Positions 26,726-34,957 of a stretch of 64,000 bases of DNA are shown here, one piece after another (position 1 is the stretch's first letter; each line of letters begins with the position of its first letter). The position numbers were made by a program, and so were the translations under genes. The stretch covers positions 310,001 through 374,000 of the forward strand of contig NZ_JAGHKQ010000003.1 of NCBI RefSeq assembly GCF_017742235.1, read 5' to 3'. Source of the stretch: Bacillus sp. 165. Its GTDB lineage: Bacteria; Bacillota; Bacilli; Bacillales; Bacillaceae_G. A model generated the notes under the pieces. The model did no database searches. It saw only the letters and a list, made by a program, of their open reading frames with translations, and was not told the DNA's origin.

Positions 26726-27487
26726 ATGAAATATACTGTTATTACAGGTGCCAGCTCAGGGATTGGATATGAAACCGCTTTAGCTTTCGCTTCTCGTGGA
26801 AAAAATGTAATTCTTGTAGCACGCAGAACAGAAGAACTAGAGAAATTAAAGTCTGAAATCGAAAAGATGAACCCTAACGTAGATGTTGTTATCCGAACAG
26901 CTGACCTATCTATTCCTGAAAATGTGCATGCACTGTATAAAGGACTTCAAGATTTTCAACTTGAAACGTGGATTAACAATGCGGGATTCGGCAACTTCGC
27001 TTCTGTTGCAGACCAAAATTTAAACAAAATAGAAACTATGCTGCATTTGAATATTGAAGCCTTAACTATTCTGTCGTCTCTGTTTGTTCGTGATTATTCG
27101 AATGTAGAAGGTACGCAATTAATCAATGTTTCATCAGGTGGAGGATATACAATCGTGGCAGACGCGGTTACTTACTGTGCTACCAAATTTTATGTCAGTG
27201 CATTTACAGAAGGTCTTGCACATGAACTGAAAGCGCAAAACGCCAAGATGCAAGCAAAGGTGCTAGCGCCTGCTGCTACAGAAACAGAATTTGCACAACG
27301 TTCATTGGACCTTGAGCATTTTGAATATAGTGGTGTAGTACCAAAGTTTCATACTGCAAAAGAAATGGCAGCATTTATGCTGGAATTATATGATAGTGAT
27401 AAGATTGTAGGAATCGTAGATGGCATTACGTATGAATTTAAGCTACAAGACCCTATTTATCCGTATGCTGTAAGAGCTAGGAAATAA
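26726..27487 (+). CDS. Short-chain dehydrogenase/reductase
   Basis: A 253-residue classical SDR with NAD(P)-binding T-G-A-S-S-G-I-G near residue 7, N-N-A-G-F near 85, catalytic Ser in V-S-S-G-G near 135 and Y-C-A-T-K near 149. Arg-rich residues after the second strand (V-A-R-R-T) favour NADPH. AGGAGG precedes the ATG. The MerR-type promoter suggests that the enzyme detoxifies the compound sensed by the divergent regulator, perhaps a reactive aldehyde or ketone (inference). The gene is monocistronic and ends at a strong hairpin. Confidence 0.88.
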   Translation: MKYTVITGASSGIGYETALAFASRGKNVILVARRTEELEKLKSEIEKMNPNVDVVIRTADLSIPENVHALYKGLQDFQLETWINNAGFGNFASVADQNLNKIETMLHLNIEALTILSSLFVRDYSNVEGTQLINVSSGGGYTIVADAVTYCATKFYVSAFTEGLAHELKAQNAKMQAKVLAPAATETEFAQRSLDLEHFEYSGVVPKFHTAKEMAAFMLELYDSDKIVGIVDGITYEFKLQDPIYPYAVRARK

Positions 27488-27505
27488 ACAAGGATCTTTG
27501 CTTGC

Positions 27506-27546
27506 CATTACCCATCAGCAGGAGTCTTCCATACTGATGGGTAATG
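27506..27546. terminator. Strong hairpin between the SDR and dcyD-like genes
   Basis: CATTACCCATCAG pairs perfectly with CTGATGGGTAATG over a 15-base loop between two convergent genes. No long T run follows on either strand. Confidence 0.75.
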
Positions 27547-27564
27547 AAATATTTACACAGCGTT

Positions 27565-28557
27565 TTAGTAAAAGAGAGCCGTATTGGCATATAACGCAGG
27601 AGATCCACCTGAGTGTACAAATAAAATATTATCCTCCTGTTTGAAGGTGCCTTTATGTATTAAATCGATAAGCCCAGCCGCTGCTTTGCCAGTATAAACA
27701 GGATCAAGTAAAATTCCTTCTGTTCTTGCCATAAGCTGAACTGCTTCTACCATTTCCGGTGTAGGTATAGCATAGCCCTCTCCGACATACTCATCAAAAC
27801 ACGTTATCACTTCTCGCGGGATTGAATTTATGCCAATGTGTACTGAAGTTTCTTGAACAAGCTGAAACACTTTCTCTTCTTGTTCGGCTTTTCCCCTGCT
27901 TACATTTATCCCCATTACGGGTATGTGACTTTGGCTAGCGTAAAGCCCGCTCACTAAGCCTGCATGCATTCCTCCGCTACCACTTACACACACGACAGCG
28001 TTTATATCAATTTCTTGCTCAAAGGACTGCGTTAAAATTTCCTGTGCACATGCAGCATATCCCGTTGCACCAATAACATTAGAACCTCCAACCGGAATTA
28101 TATAAGGACGACAGCCTTCTGCAGTTGCTTCTTTCGCTGCTTTCTGCATTTCTTCCATCAAATTTGTGCCATTTGGAACAATTTTAATATGTTCAGCACC
28201 GAGCAAATGATACAAAAAATAATTCCCGTTAAAATCCGGCTTAGAGCTTTTTGAAAGCCCTTCTTCCAGCACAAGAATGCATTTCATTTTTTCCTTCACA
28301 GCAGCAGCTAGTGTTAAACGGCAGTGATTCGATTGAATGCCTCCACATGTAATGAGCGTGTCCGCTCCCTTTGTAAGCGCGTCAGCCACAAGGAATTCTA
28401 GCTTTCTTGTTTTATTTCCACCTGCCGCCAAACCTAGTAAATCATCTCGTTTCATATAAACATTTGGACCTCCAAGAACTTCAGAAAAATGCTGCAGCTT
28501 CTCAATAGGTGTATACACTTCTGTATAACGCCGCCTTGGAAATTTTGCTAAATTCAT
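27565..28557 (-). CDS. dcyD: PLP-dependent D-cysteine desulfhydrase / ACC-deaminase family
   Basis: A 330-residue fold-type II PLP enzyme. The PLP lysine is in A-G-G-N-K-T-R-K near residue 48, the S-N-H-C motif near 77 and the phosphate-binding Gly-rich loop S-G-S-G-G-M near 195. This pattern is shared by D-cysteine desulfhydrase and ACC deaminase; bacterial proteins with N-K-T-R-K-L-E-F are usually D-cysteine desulfhydrases, producing pyruvate, ammonia and sulfide. The ATG at 28557 has GGAGGAGATTGTAT upstream and is preferred to a TTG two codons before. It has no operon partner. Confidence 0.85.
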   Translation of the reverse strand: MNLAKFPRRRYTEVYTPIEKLQHFSEVLGGPNVYMKRDDLLGLAAGGNKTRKLEFLVADALTKGADTLITCGGIQSNHCRLTLAAAVKEKMKCILVLEEGLSKSSKPDFNGNYFLYHLLGAEHIKIVPNGTNLMEEMQKAAKEATAEGCRPYIIPVGGSNVIGATGYAACAQEILTQSFEQEIDINAVVCVSGSGGMHAGLVSGLYASQSHIPVMGINVSRGKAEQEEKVFQLVQETSVHIGINSIPREVITCFDEYVGEGYAIPTPEMVEAVQLMARTEGILLDPVYTGKAAAGLIDLIHKGTFKQEDNILFVHSGGSPALYANTALFY

Positions 28558-28637
28558 ATACAATCTCCTCCTGTATTGCTAGTAACAAAAAACGTCTGCA
28601 GTCCCGCTTCTATTATAAAGAAACATACTTCCCACTC

Positions 28638-28844
28638 TTAAAAGTAATATAATACCCCCGATAATGCTAATAAAAGTACTCCAATCAGTCCGCTCCACAA
28701 AGAAATACGTGTTCTGAAATCCCGATGCTCTTTAGTTTCAGAATGAAAATTTGCCCGCTGCTGATTACCATTTTTCCAAGCCCCTACAAATATACCGGAA
28801 ATCACCATGAAACCAATTCCAGTCCAAAGAAATATCGCAGCCAA
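28638..28844 (-). CDS. Small two-helix membrane protein (DUF5316-like)
   Basis: A 68-residue protein with two membrane helices (residues 3-22 and 48-67) joined by a polar loop rich in His, Arg and Gln (N-G-N-Q-Q-R-A-N-F-H). The start is TTG with GGGAGAA eight bases upstream. It resembles small Bacillus membrane proteins of the DUF5316 kind; the family call is from memory and weak. No function is known. Confidence 0.55.
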   Translation of the reverse strand: MAAIFLWTGIGFMVISGIFVGAWKNGNQQRANFHSETKEHRDFRTRISLWSGLIGVLLLALSGVLYYF

Positions 28845-29499
28845 TTTTGTTTTCTCCCATTTCTTCGTTTAATCCAATCTTACTTTAAACAGGAATAAAA
28901 ACTCTATTTTAAAAGAATATCGTGCACTTTCCTGACCCTACTCGTCTTTCCGTTATAGTAAATGTATCAGTTTCACTCATTTTATCGACTTCTTTCCTTC
29001 CATTCATGTCTACCGCTTATATGCCTTCTGCATATGATGTTAAGTTAATATATACGAGATATACTCATTCCAAAATTCCGTATTAAGCGCTTACAAATTC
29101 TATCATATTTCCCTATAACAACATCATTCTTTTTTCTATATACTACTTGATTCTGCTGTTTATCCCCTTTCCCTTTAGTTTGATTTTTCAGAAAATTAAA
29201 CTATCTATCATTTGTTATATCTTTACTGTTTATATAAATAAAATTAATGTTTTTTAAGCTGGTATTAAGAAAATCTTATATACAAAAAAACTGTGAATCT
29301 TAGCTATCCTCAACTCCTAGCTACGACTCTATATGATAATGACTTTATAATACTGAACAAATAGAAAGAAGAGCATTTAGTACGATACTCGCTGCATACT
29401 CTACAAATACAAAAAAGGAGCCTCTACTGATAGACTCCTGAAGCGTTATTTACCCTGCACTTAATCAAAAATTTCCTTATTTTAATATTTTTAAGTTCT
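28845..29499. other. 655-base AT-rich intergenic region without a gene
   Basis: No frame with a ribosome binding site is seen on either strand. It holds the terminator of the nos genes (29411-29439) at its right end and AAGCGCTTACAAA, a partial cre-like word, at about 29085. The rest is A/T-rich DNA with several poly-T tracts. Confidence 0.6.
29411..29439 (-). terminator. Terminator of the nos gene cluster
   Basis: On the minus strand AGGAGTCT pairs with AGAGGCTCCT-type sequence (one G-T pair) and is followed by TTTTTT. It is 60 bases past the nosF-like stop codon. Confidence 0.75.
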
Positions 29500-30198
29500 C
29501 TATGCTTGGCGATGCAGATGCAGCAGATGCAATGTTTTGTCTTCTTTACTCCCTGCTCCTTCTATGCATTGAGTCACTGCACCGTCTTTCATAAATAAAA
29601 TATGATCTCCTACTTCTGCCGCAACATCCATCATATGCGTAGAAAACACAATAATAGTACCCTCTCTCTTTAGTTGCAGCAAGATTTCCACGAAGGCATT
29701 TACCCAAAACGGGTCCAACCCATTTGTAGGTTCGTCTAACAACAATAGTTTAGGCTTACCTATACATGCTTGCGCAAATAATAACCGCTGCTTCATTCCT
29801 TTAGATAAATGCTTGACAAGCTCCTTTTTCTTCTCAGCCAGTCCGACCTTCTCCAACACCTCTTGTATATGCTTCTCCTCTGTCTTTCGTAGCTTTGCAT
29901 AAAAAGAGAGAAACTCCTGAACCGTCATCATTTGCTGGGCATGAAAGTCATCGGGCATATATCCAATTTGTGAAACATAGGCATTTCTATCCTTGCATAA
30001 CTCAATATCCTGTAATACGACTGTACCAGAGGAAGACTTTAAAGTACCCGCCAAAATATGAAGAAGGGTGCTTTTTCCCGCCCCATTTCCCCCGCAAAGT
30101 ACAACACACGTTCCTTTAGCTGCCTGAAAAGAGAAAGAGGAAAGCGCTTGTTTCGTTTTATATTTCTTTGAAACTTGGGAAATTTGTAAAAGTGTCAC
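29500..30198 (-). CDS. nosF: ABC transporter ATPase, NosF-like
   Basis: A 232-residue ATPase with Walker A G-G-N-G-A-G-K-S-T near residue 36, signature L-S-K-G-M-K-Q-R near 132, Walker B L-L-L-L-D-E-P-T near 150 and the H-loop S-T-H near 186. The start is the GTG at 30196-30198, overlapping the TGA of the permease gene and preceded by AAGGAG; the longer frame upstream has no site. With NosY and NosD it forms the NosDFY complex that, in denitrifiers, supports copper-sulfur centre assembly of nitrous oxide reductase. Confidence 0.85.
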   Translation of the reverse strand: MTLLQISQVSKKYKTKQALSSFSFQAAKGTCVVLCGGNGAGKSTLLHILAGTLKSSSGTVVLQDIELCKDRNAYVSQIGYMPDDFHAQQMMTVQEFLSFYAKLRKTEEKHIQEVLEKVGLAEKKKELVKHLSKGMKQRLLFAQACIGKPKLLLLDEPTNGLDPFWVNAFVEILLQLKREGTIIVFSTHMMDVAAEVGDHILFMKDGAVTQCIEGAGSKEDKTLHLLHLHRQA

Positions 30199-31007
30199 TG
30201 CATTTTTCTCCTTTCTAAGTTCCAGGTAGAGAGCATCAAAGAACAACCGGTGTATACTACCATATATAAGGCAAGAACTCCCCATGAAACCCCAGTTTGC
30301 AAGAATGTAACCAAACTATCATAAGCCTGCCCGAATACTGCTCCTCCACCTAGCTGAACGACAAACACGATGCGAAGGAGTTCAGCCGGATTCAACAGCA
30401 ACGCCATTTTCAAAAGCAGCCCAATCATGGGATATGGCACTAAGCCGAGAATGGCTATAAGTGCCGACGGCCATATCATGATGAGAAAGAACCATATACC
30501 AACTGAAATCGTTAAAGCTTGCCATCTAGTTGTGACAAACGCACCAATTACCAGACCGATGGTAAGAAAGAAAAACATCAATGCTACTGCAAATAAATAG
30601 AGAGCACATACCCATTTTACAGACAAGGCACTCCCGCTCAGCAAGCCAATCATCAGACTAATGCCGAAGCTAAGTGTAAAGATAGTAGCTTGAGCTGTGA
30701 ATTGTCCTGCTAATTTTCCAGTGACATAAGTAAAAGAAGAAATAGGATATGTGCTCAAAAGCCGCCACTGTCCGTTTTCCATCTCGTTTGCGACCGAAAA
30801 AGACCCGATAATGAGCATAAACAACGGTACGATGTAAATGACTAAATTTGCGATTGTTCCTGTCATGTTTGTGTATCCTGTTAAGGAGGGTGTGTTTCGC
30901 TCTAGCAGAAACAACAAAGACAAAATACTTACCCATAACAACACAAACGTGTACGATGAACGCTGCCTTATGGTCATACGCCACTCTGAGCGCCAAATAT
31001 TTCCCAT
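30195..31007 (-). CDS. nosY: ABC transporter permease, NosY-like
   Basis: A 270-residue ABC-2 type permease with six predicted membrane helices. The start at 31007 has GAGGG upstream and gives a short cytosolic N terminus (G-N-I-W-R-S-E-W) before helix 1. The cytosolic segment V-A-N-E-M-E-N-G-Q-W-R-L-L-S-T-Y-P-I is the coupling-helix region typical of NosY. Its stop overlaps the nosF start by four bases, so the two are translationally coupled. A terminator-like hairpin separates it from nosL. Confidence 0.83.
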   Translation of the reverse strand: MGNIWRSEWRMTIRQRSSYTFVLLWVSILSLLFLLERNTPSLTGYTNMTGTIANLVIYIVPLFMLIIGSFSVANEMENGQWRLLSTYPISSFTYVTGKLAGQFTAQATIFTLSFGISLMIGLLSGSALSVKWVCALYLFAVALMFFFLTIGLVIGAFVTTRWQALTISVGIWFFLIMIWPSALIAILGLVPYPMIGLLLKMALLLNPAELLRIVFVVQLGGGAVFGQAYDSLVTFLQTGVSWGVLALYMVVYTGCSLMLSTWNLERRKMQ

Positions 31008-31025
31008 ACAATCCCTCTTCTCCGT

Positions 31026-31057
31026 AAAAAAGGACAACCGGAGCGGTTGTCCTTTTT
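31026..31057. terminator. Strong hairpin between nosL and nosY
   Basis: AAAAAAGGACAACCG and CGGTTGTCCTTTTT form a long perfect stem with a 3-base loop and T runs on both strands, starting one base after the nosL stop. It should reduce or block transcription from nosL into nosYF unless nosYF has its own promoter. Confidence 0.85.
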
Positions 31058-31058
31058 A

Positions 31059-31574
31059 TTAATGCGAATGATTCATGTCCATGTTACCATGTTGTTCTTT
31101 CATCTTCATCATCATTTCTTTGTTCATTTCCCATTGATGATTTTCTAATTCCTCAGACATTAACACTTCACCCTCATGTTTAGAGATGAAGCTTTCTGCA
31201 TCTTTTTTATCTTTAAAAGAAATTACATTATAGGCCATCGGAGTCTGAATATCGTTATCATACACATAGGTTGCTTTGTCGACTGCAATCCATTCCTTTG
31301 TATTGTAATCACGCACAAATTTGGCTTGCAGTTCGTTATCCTCATTCTCACTTAGCCATTTGTACATGCAGCCGATATCATCAAACGTCAACACTTTTCC
31401 GTTTTCCAAAATCGCTTCTGTCGCAAATTGGCTGTCCATAACAGCCATATTACAAATTGCACATGTATGATTCTTTTCATCAATCGCAACTGGCTTAACT
31501 TCCTTCTTTCCACATCCAGCCATAGCTACTACTAAAATTGTAAATAACGTAATTAATACACCTTTCCACTTCAT
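31059..31574 (-). CDS. nosL: NosL-like copper-binding lipoprotein
   Basis: A 171-residue lipoprotein: signal peptide with lipobox V-A-M-A-G-C (Cys at residue 21), then C-A-I-C-N-M-A-V near residue 39, the Cys/Met copper site of NosL, and a family-typical F-D-D-I-G-C-M-Y-K-W near 68. The C-terminal 30 residues are very Met- and His-rich (E-M-M-M-K-M-K, N-M-D-M-N-H-S-H), a likely extra Cu(I)-binding tail. NosL delivers copper to the NosDFY machinery outside the membrane. Its ATG overlaps the nosD TGA. Confidence 0.9.
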   Translation of the reverse strand: MKWKGVLITLFTILVVAMAGCGKKEVKPVAIDEKNHTCAICNMAVMDSQFATEAILENGKVLTFDDIGCMYKWLSENEDNELQAKFVRDYNTKEWIAVDKATYVYDNDIQTPMAYNVISFKDKKDAESFISKHEGEVLMSEELENHQWEMNKEMMMKMKEQHGNMDMNHSH

Positions 31575-32848
31575 GTTCTCTTCCTCCCAATTATAAATAA
31601 AATACTACTTATTGCTAACATGCTTGCACTAAGCATAAAAATTGGCATACTAGATGACGAACCCGTTTTCTCATCCCATCCTGTCGCTTTCATAGCTGGC
31701 GCATCATCTATGAACACTTGCTCTTCAGGACTTTTTAATAATTTCTGAAGTACAACCATGCCAGGAGATTGAAAAAACAGCTGGTACTCTGGCACGTCCC
31801 TCGTCAAAGTAAGAAAAAATGGATCAGCTCTATATGGTATAGAACTCGTCCCCTTGCCTCCTGTATCCAGTTTTAATGCCGTATCCCAGTAGTTATGAAT
31901 AATATTGTTCCTTGTACTGTCTATTGCTTGTGATTCGTTCACGTTTCCAAGAAACGTATTATGAGATACGCTGTTCCCATTAGCATTCTTAAATTGCATA
32001 CCAATAAAATTGCCACGCAGTTCATTATTAAAAATACGATTGCCTGCTGTGTTTTCCACATAAATCCCTACTCGATTATAGGCGATATAGTTATGAATGA
32101 CTGCCGTTTCTTCTGCATCGTACAGCAATAGTCCTTGTGCATGGACATTACGGTTGTTAAAGATGAACTCGTTCTCTTCAATCGTTGTTCCCTTTGTTTC
32201 CATTACCATTGCTCCCGTGATATTATCACGAGACACGTTGTTCCTTACGGTTATATCATTAGAAAACATAACATGTATACCATAACGTGAATTTTGGATA
32301 GCATTTTGGGTTAGTTTATTAAAATCACTTCTCTCCATATAAATCCCGTCTCTTACTCCATTAATCTTCACATTATGAATAGTATTTCTGCTGGACTTCC
32401 ATAAATCAATTCCGTTTCCATTTTGGTTTCCTTGAATGGAACTGTTTGTAACAACTATATCGGATGCCTTGTCAAATTTAATGCCAAACTGCTTTGTCTC
32501 TATTTGGATGTCCTCTATCCTATGATTCTCACCCGTAACATAGATTGCTTCTAAATCCTTCCTAGTACCGCATTGCTCTACCTTAACATGTTTCAGCACA
32601 ACCCCTTGGTTCTGTATCGTAATGACAGGGTTTTGTCCGCAAGAACGAATCGTGACTTGTCCAGTTCCTTCTATTGCAATAGACTTAGAAAGCACAATTG
32701 CCTCTTGATAAATACCGCCTGGAATTTTCAAAACCCCATGCTCAGGAACTGCGTTTATTTGAGATTGTAAAGTAGCTTGCGCCTGCGTATGGGATGATAG
32801 AAACGTAAAAAATACTAAAAAGAGAAAAAACACCCGAGTTATCTTCAT
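31571..32848 (-). CDS. nosD: NosD-like right-handed beta-helix protein
   Basis: A 425-residue exported protein with a signal peptide (cleavage likely after H-T-Q-A-Q-A near residue 25), a right-handed parallel beta-helix of the NosD/CASH type from about 40 to 330 with repeated N-x-I-x-x-N and G-I-x-V/M motifs (R-N-T-I-H-N, R-Y-G-I-H-V-M, N-N-x-x-x-A-Q-G), and a C-terminal membrane helix (about 402-420) followed by R-K-R-T. NosD is the extracytoplasmic partner of the NosFY transporter. The C-terminal anchor suits a Gram-positive cell. It is the first gene of the set; no nosZ, nosC or nosB gene precedes it. Confidence 0.9.
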   Translation of the reverse strand: MKITRVFFLFLVFFTFLSSHTQAQATLQSQINAVPEHGVLKIPGGIYQEAIVLSKSIAIEGTGQVTIRSCGQNPVITIQNQGVVLKHVKVEQCGTRKDLEAIYVTGENHRIEDIQIETKQFGIKFDKASDIVVTNSSIQGNQNGNGIDLWKSSRNTIHNVKINGVRDGIYMERSDFNKLTQNAIQNSRYGIHVMFSNDITVRNNVSRDNITGAMVMETKGTTIEENEFIFNNRNVHAQGLLLYDAEETAVIHNYIAYNRVGIYVENTAGNRIFNNELRGNFIGMQFKNANGNSVSHNTFLGNVNESQAIDSTRNNIIHNYWDTALKLDTGGKGTSSIPYRADPFFLTLTRDVPEYQLFFQSPGMVVLQKLLKSPEEQVFIDDAPAMKATGWDEKTGSSSSMPIFMLSASMLAISSILFIIGRKRT

Positions 32849-32971
32849 ATCAACAAACCCTTTTTCTTATAAACTTGTATGTCCCAAAAGCAGTATACTG
32901 AATATTTGTGATGAAATGATGAAGAATCTATGCAGTTTTTTTGATAAAATAGAGAATTTTTATACTAAAAT

Positions 32972-33001
32972 AAAAAAAGATAATTCATCATTATCTTTTT
33001 T
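32972..33001. terminator. Bidirectional hairpin upstream of nosD
   Basis: AAAAAAGATAA pairs with TTATCTTTTTT over a short loop. The surrounding gap 32849-33093 has no gene; AAGGAGG at about 33003 is followed by ATAAAAAAATTA and only 11 sense codons, perhaps a dead small gene. Confidence 0.5.
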
Positions 33002-33093
33002 AAGGAGGATGTAAAGCTATAAAAAAATTATACTGGCAACACTTTAACCATTAAAAAGGTAGTAAATTCTCCTCTTAAAAATGAATAATAGAC

Positions 33094-33130
33094 AAAAACA
33101 CCGCTCCATTTATATGTTGAGCGGTGTTTT
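33094..33130. terminator. Terminator of the SRPBCC gene
   Basis: AAAACACCGCTC and GAGCGGTGTTTT form a perfect 12-bp stem over a 12-base loop, 50 bases after the SRPBCC stop codon. Confidence 0.85.
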
Positions 33131-33180
33131 CCCTATCTTCATTCAGATCATCAAATATGCCTCGTTACATACCTGCCCCA

Positions 33181-33708
33181 TTACGCTTTCGCTAAATAAT
33201 CCGCAAGCTGATCCAATGTACCTCCGATTCCTTGTTTCACTCCGTTTCTTGCCGCCTCAAAGGTTTTGCGTTCCTCCTCTGTTGGAGATAAAGGTCCTCC
33301 TTGCATTACAAGCTTCGTCTTGCCTTCATATTCTGAAAATGTGAGTATGTTTAAAATTTCAAGCGGCCATGTTGGACTAAATGGCGCACGAATGGTATTG
33401 CCTTCCTCATCAGAAAAGGAGTTGGTGAAAACGAGTTTTTCTGGTGCAGTAATTTCACGATAAACAAACTTGCCCCACATTTCTTGCCCATCAGGAGATT
33501 TTTGACTGTAGTGAAACATACCTCCTGGTCGAAGTTCTAACTTAGCTACATTCATCGTGAAGCCTTTCGGTCCCCACCAATGCTTTAAATGTTCAGGATC
33601 AGTCCACATTTTGAACACAAGCTCACGCGGCGCATCAAATATACGTGTAATAACGAGCTCATTCTCCTCATTTGTTGTTACATTGTTTGCTGTATTTTCT
33701 TTATTCAT
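33181..33708 (-). CDS. SRPBCC/AHSA1-domain protein
   Basis: A 175-residue START-like (AHSA1) protein. The motif I-T-R-I-F-D-A-P-R-E-L-V-F-K-M-W-T-D-P near residue 20 and H-W-W-G-P near 43 are diagnostic, as is the G-x-T-L-D-Q-L end. These proteins form a deep hydrophobic pocket and bind small lipophilic ligands; in this genomic form they are always found downstream of an ArsR-type repressor, here 70 bases upstream. The first 18 residues are a polar extension (N-T-A-N-N-V-T-T-N). Ligand and activity are unknown. Confidence 0.88.
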   Translation of the reverse strand: MNKENTANNVTTNEENELVITRIFDAPRELVFKMWTDPEHLKHWWGPKGFTMNVAKLELRPGGMFHYSQKSPDGQEMWGKFVYREITAPEKLVFTNSFSDEEGNTIRAPFSPTWPLEILNILTFSEYEGKTKLVMQGGPLSPTEEERKTFEAARNGVKQGIGGTLDQLADYLAKA

Positions 33709-33778
33709 TGCTATTCCTCCTTATGTTTTGTTAATGCAATACGATGAAGCTCTTCTCCTTCCGTACAGTTTGGGAATA

Positions 33779-34111
33779 TCACATGTCATCATGCTTCTTT
33801 TCCTTATCCTGCAGTTCTTTTAGATAATCATCCAACTGAGCGAACCTTACCTCCCAGATGTGACGGAAGGAGTTCAGCCAAGAATCCATTTCTTTAAGCG
33901 GCTCAGGCCGCAGCTTGTAAATCCTTTTATTAGCGCTTGGCTGTACCTCAACCAGTCCAGCTTCACTCAATACGCGAAGATGCTTAGAAGCTTGCGGCTG
34001 ACGAAGATTCAGCTTCTCCGCGATTTCCCCCACTGTAAGAGGACCATCGCGCAACAGTTCAACAATTTGGAAACGATTCGGTTCGGCAAGGGCCGTTAAA
34101 ATCAAATTCAT
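33779..34111 (-). CDS. ArsR-family repressor paired with the SRPBCC gene
   Basis: A winged-helix regulator of about 110 residues: A-L-A-E-P-N-R-F-Q-I-V near residue 8, the recognition helix Q-P-Q-A-S-K-H-L-R-V-L near 37 and a wing with K-R-I-Y-K-L. There are no metal-binding cysteines. I use the ATG at 34111, which gives the family-typical N terminus; its Shine-Dalgarno (AAGGG) is very close, and a TTG at 34129 with AGGAA is an alternative. A palindromic operator overlaps the promoter directly upstream. Confidence 0.82.
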   Translation of the reverse strand: MNLILTALAEPNRFQIVELLRDGPLTVGEIAEKLNLRQPQASKHLRVLSEAGLVEVQPSANKRIYKLRPEPLKEMDSWLNSFRHIWEVRFAQLDDYLKELQDKEKKHDDM

Positions 34112-34130
34112 ACCCTTAATATAACCCAAA

Positions 34131-34159
34131 AGGAATATTCCTGTAAAGGAATATTTTTT
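34131..34159. promoter_or_regulatory. Operator candidate of the ArsR/SRPBCC unit
   Basis: AGGAATATTCCT is a perfect 12-bp palindrome at 34131-34142, followed six bases later by a second half-site AGGAATATT. This is the usual position for ArsR autoregulation. Confidence 0.6.
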
Positions 34160-34308
34160 CTTTTCTAAACTAATTGCTTATACTATGTACAGCAACACTA
34201 TCCACCTATATTTTGTACGAAACACACTGTAAGCATTCTACTGAGCTTTTATATACACTCTGTTGAAACATGTTGTTGATTTTCTTCTTGAGCTAGGGGA
34301 ACAGATTC

Positions 34309-34425
34309 ATGCAAGAAGGATTTTTGTATCAAGCTGCCGAATTGTTTCATTTTCCTAATCTAGTTATGCAAGTTGTGCCAACTGCATTGTACGGTGCTTA
34401 TCATAGCGGCAAAAGAAAACAGTAA
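34309..34425 (+). CDS. Possible 38-residue small protein or gene remnant
   Basis: An ATG with AGGGGAA seven bases upstream opens a 38-codon frame containing F-H-F-P-N-L-V-M-Q-V-V-P-T-A-L-Y-G and ending in S-G-K-R-K-Q. It is too short to classify; the Lys/Arg tail after a hydrophobic stretch would suit a membrane protein end. It sits 9 bases before the VOC gene on the same strand. Confidence 0.3.
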   Translation: MQEGFLYQAAELFHFPNLVMQVVPTALYGAYHSGKRKQ

Positions 34426-34434
34426 ATAATAAAA

Positions 34435-34842
34435 ATGAAAGAAGTGAAGAATTTGATTACATATACATGCCTCCATCATGTAAGTTTAACGGTTACGGAT
34501 TTGGAAAAATCCAAAGGATTTTATGAACACATTTTATGTTTAAAAGAAATACCGCGTCCTGATTTTGATTTTCCTGGCGCATGGTATGAAATAGAGGGAC
34601 AGCAGCTTCACTTGATAGTCGATCCCTCTTCACAGACGATTCGTCAGGATAAAAGCTTATCCAGCAGAGAAGGTCACTTTGCTCTTAGAGTCAAAAGCTA
34701 CTATGACACGCTTACGTGGTTAAAGCAACATGAAGTGGATATTCTTGAAAAGCCATACGGAAAAAGCGGATTCGCACAAATTTTCTGTGCTGACCCAGAT
34801 GGTAATTTGATTGAATTTAATGTTGATCAAAAAGAGTTATAA
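34435..34842 (+). CDS. VOC (glyoxalase/bleomycin-resistance fold) protein
   Basis: A protein of about 130 residues with two beta-alpha-beta-beta-beta units. The metal-site positions look intact: H-H-V-S-L-T-V-T-D near residue 14, Q-L-H-L-I near 57, G-H-F-A-L-R near 80 and D-P-D-G-N-L-I-E-F near 120. Functions in this superfamily range from glyoxalase I to fosfomycin thiol transfer. The ATG at 34435 lacks a good ribosome binding site; a TTG at 34453 (giving L-I-T-Y-T-C) may be the true start. Confidence 0.8.
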   Translation: MKEVKNLITYTCLHHVSLTVTDLEKSKGFYEHILCLKEIPRPDFDFPGAWYEIEGQQLHLIVDPSSQTIRQDKSLSSREGHFALRVKSYYDTLTWLKQHEVDILEKPYGKSGFAQIFCADPDGNLIEFNVDQKEL

Positions 34843-34915
34843 GCAAACAAAGATAGCCTCTAATGGCGTAGAACAAGAACTCACAAACAGCTTCAGTATT
34901 CTTTAACAAGGACTT

Positions 34916-34957
34916 AAAAAGCCTCATAAAGTTTTATAGACTCAATGAGGCTTTTTT
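34916..34957. terminator. Bidirectional terminator between the VOC and DUF4180 genes
   Basis: AAAAAGCCTCAT and ATGAGGCTTTTTT form a perfect stem over a 17-base loop between convergent genes; it reaches the stop codon of the DUF4180 gene. Confidence 0.85.

Noticed and set aside
29080..29100. cre-like word AAGCGCTTACAAA
   Set aside because: Two mismatches to the CcpA consensus and no promoter in a sensible position.
33003..33053. AAGGAGG followed by ATAAAAAAATTATACTGG, resembling a small gene with an ATA start
   Set aside because: Only about 11 sense codons before a stop; may be a decayed small ORF but cannot be supported.
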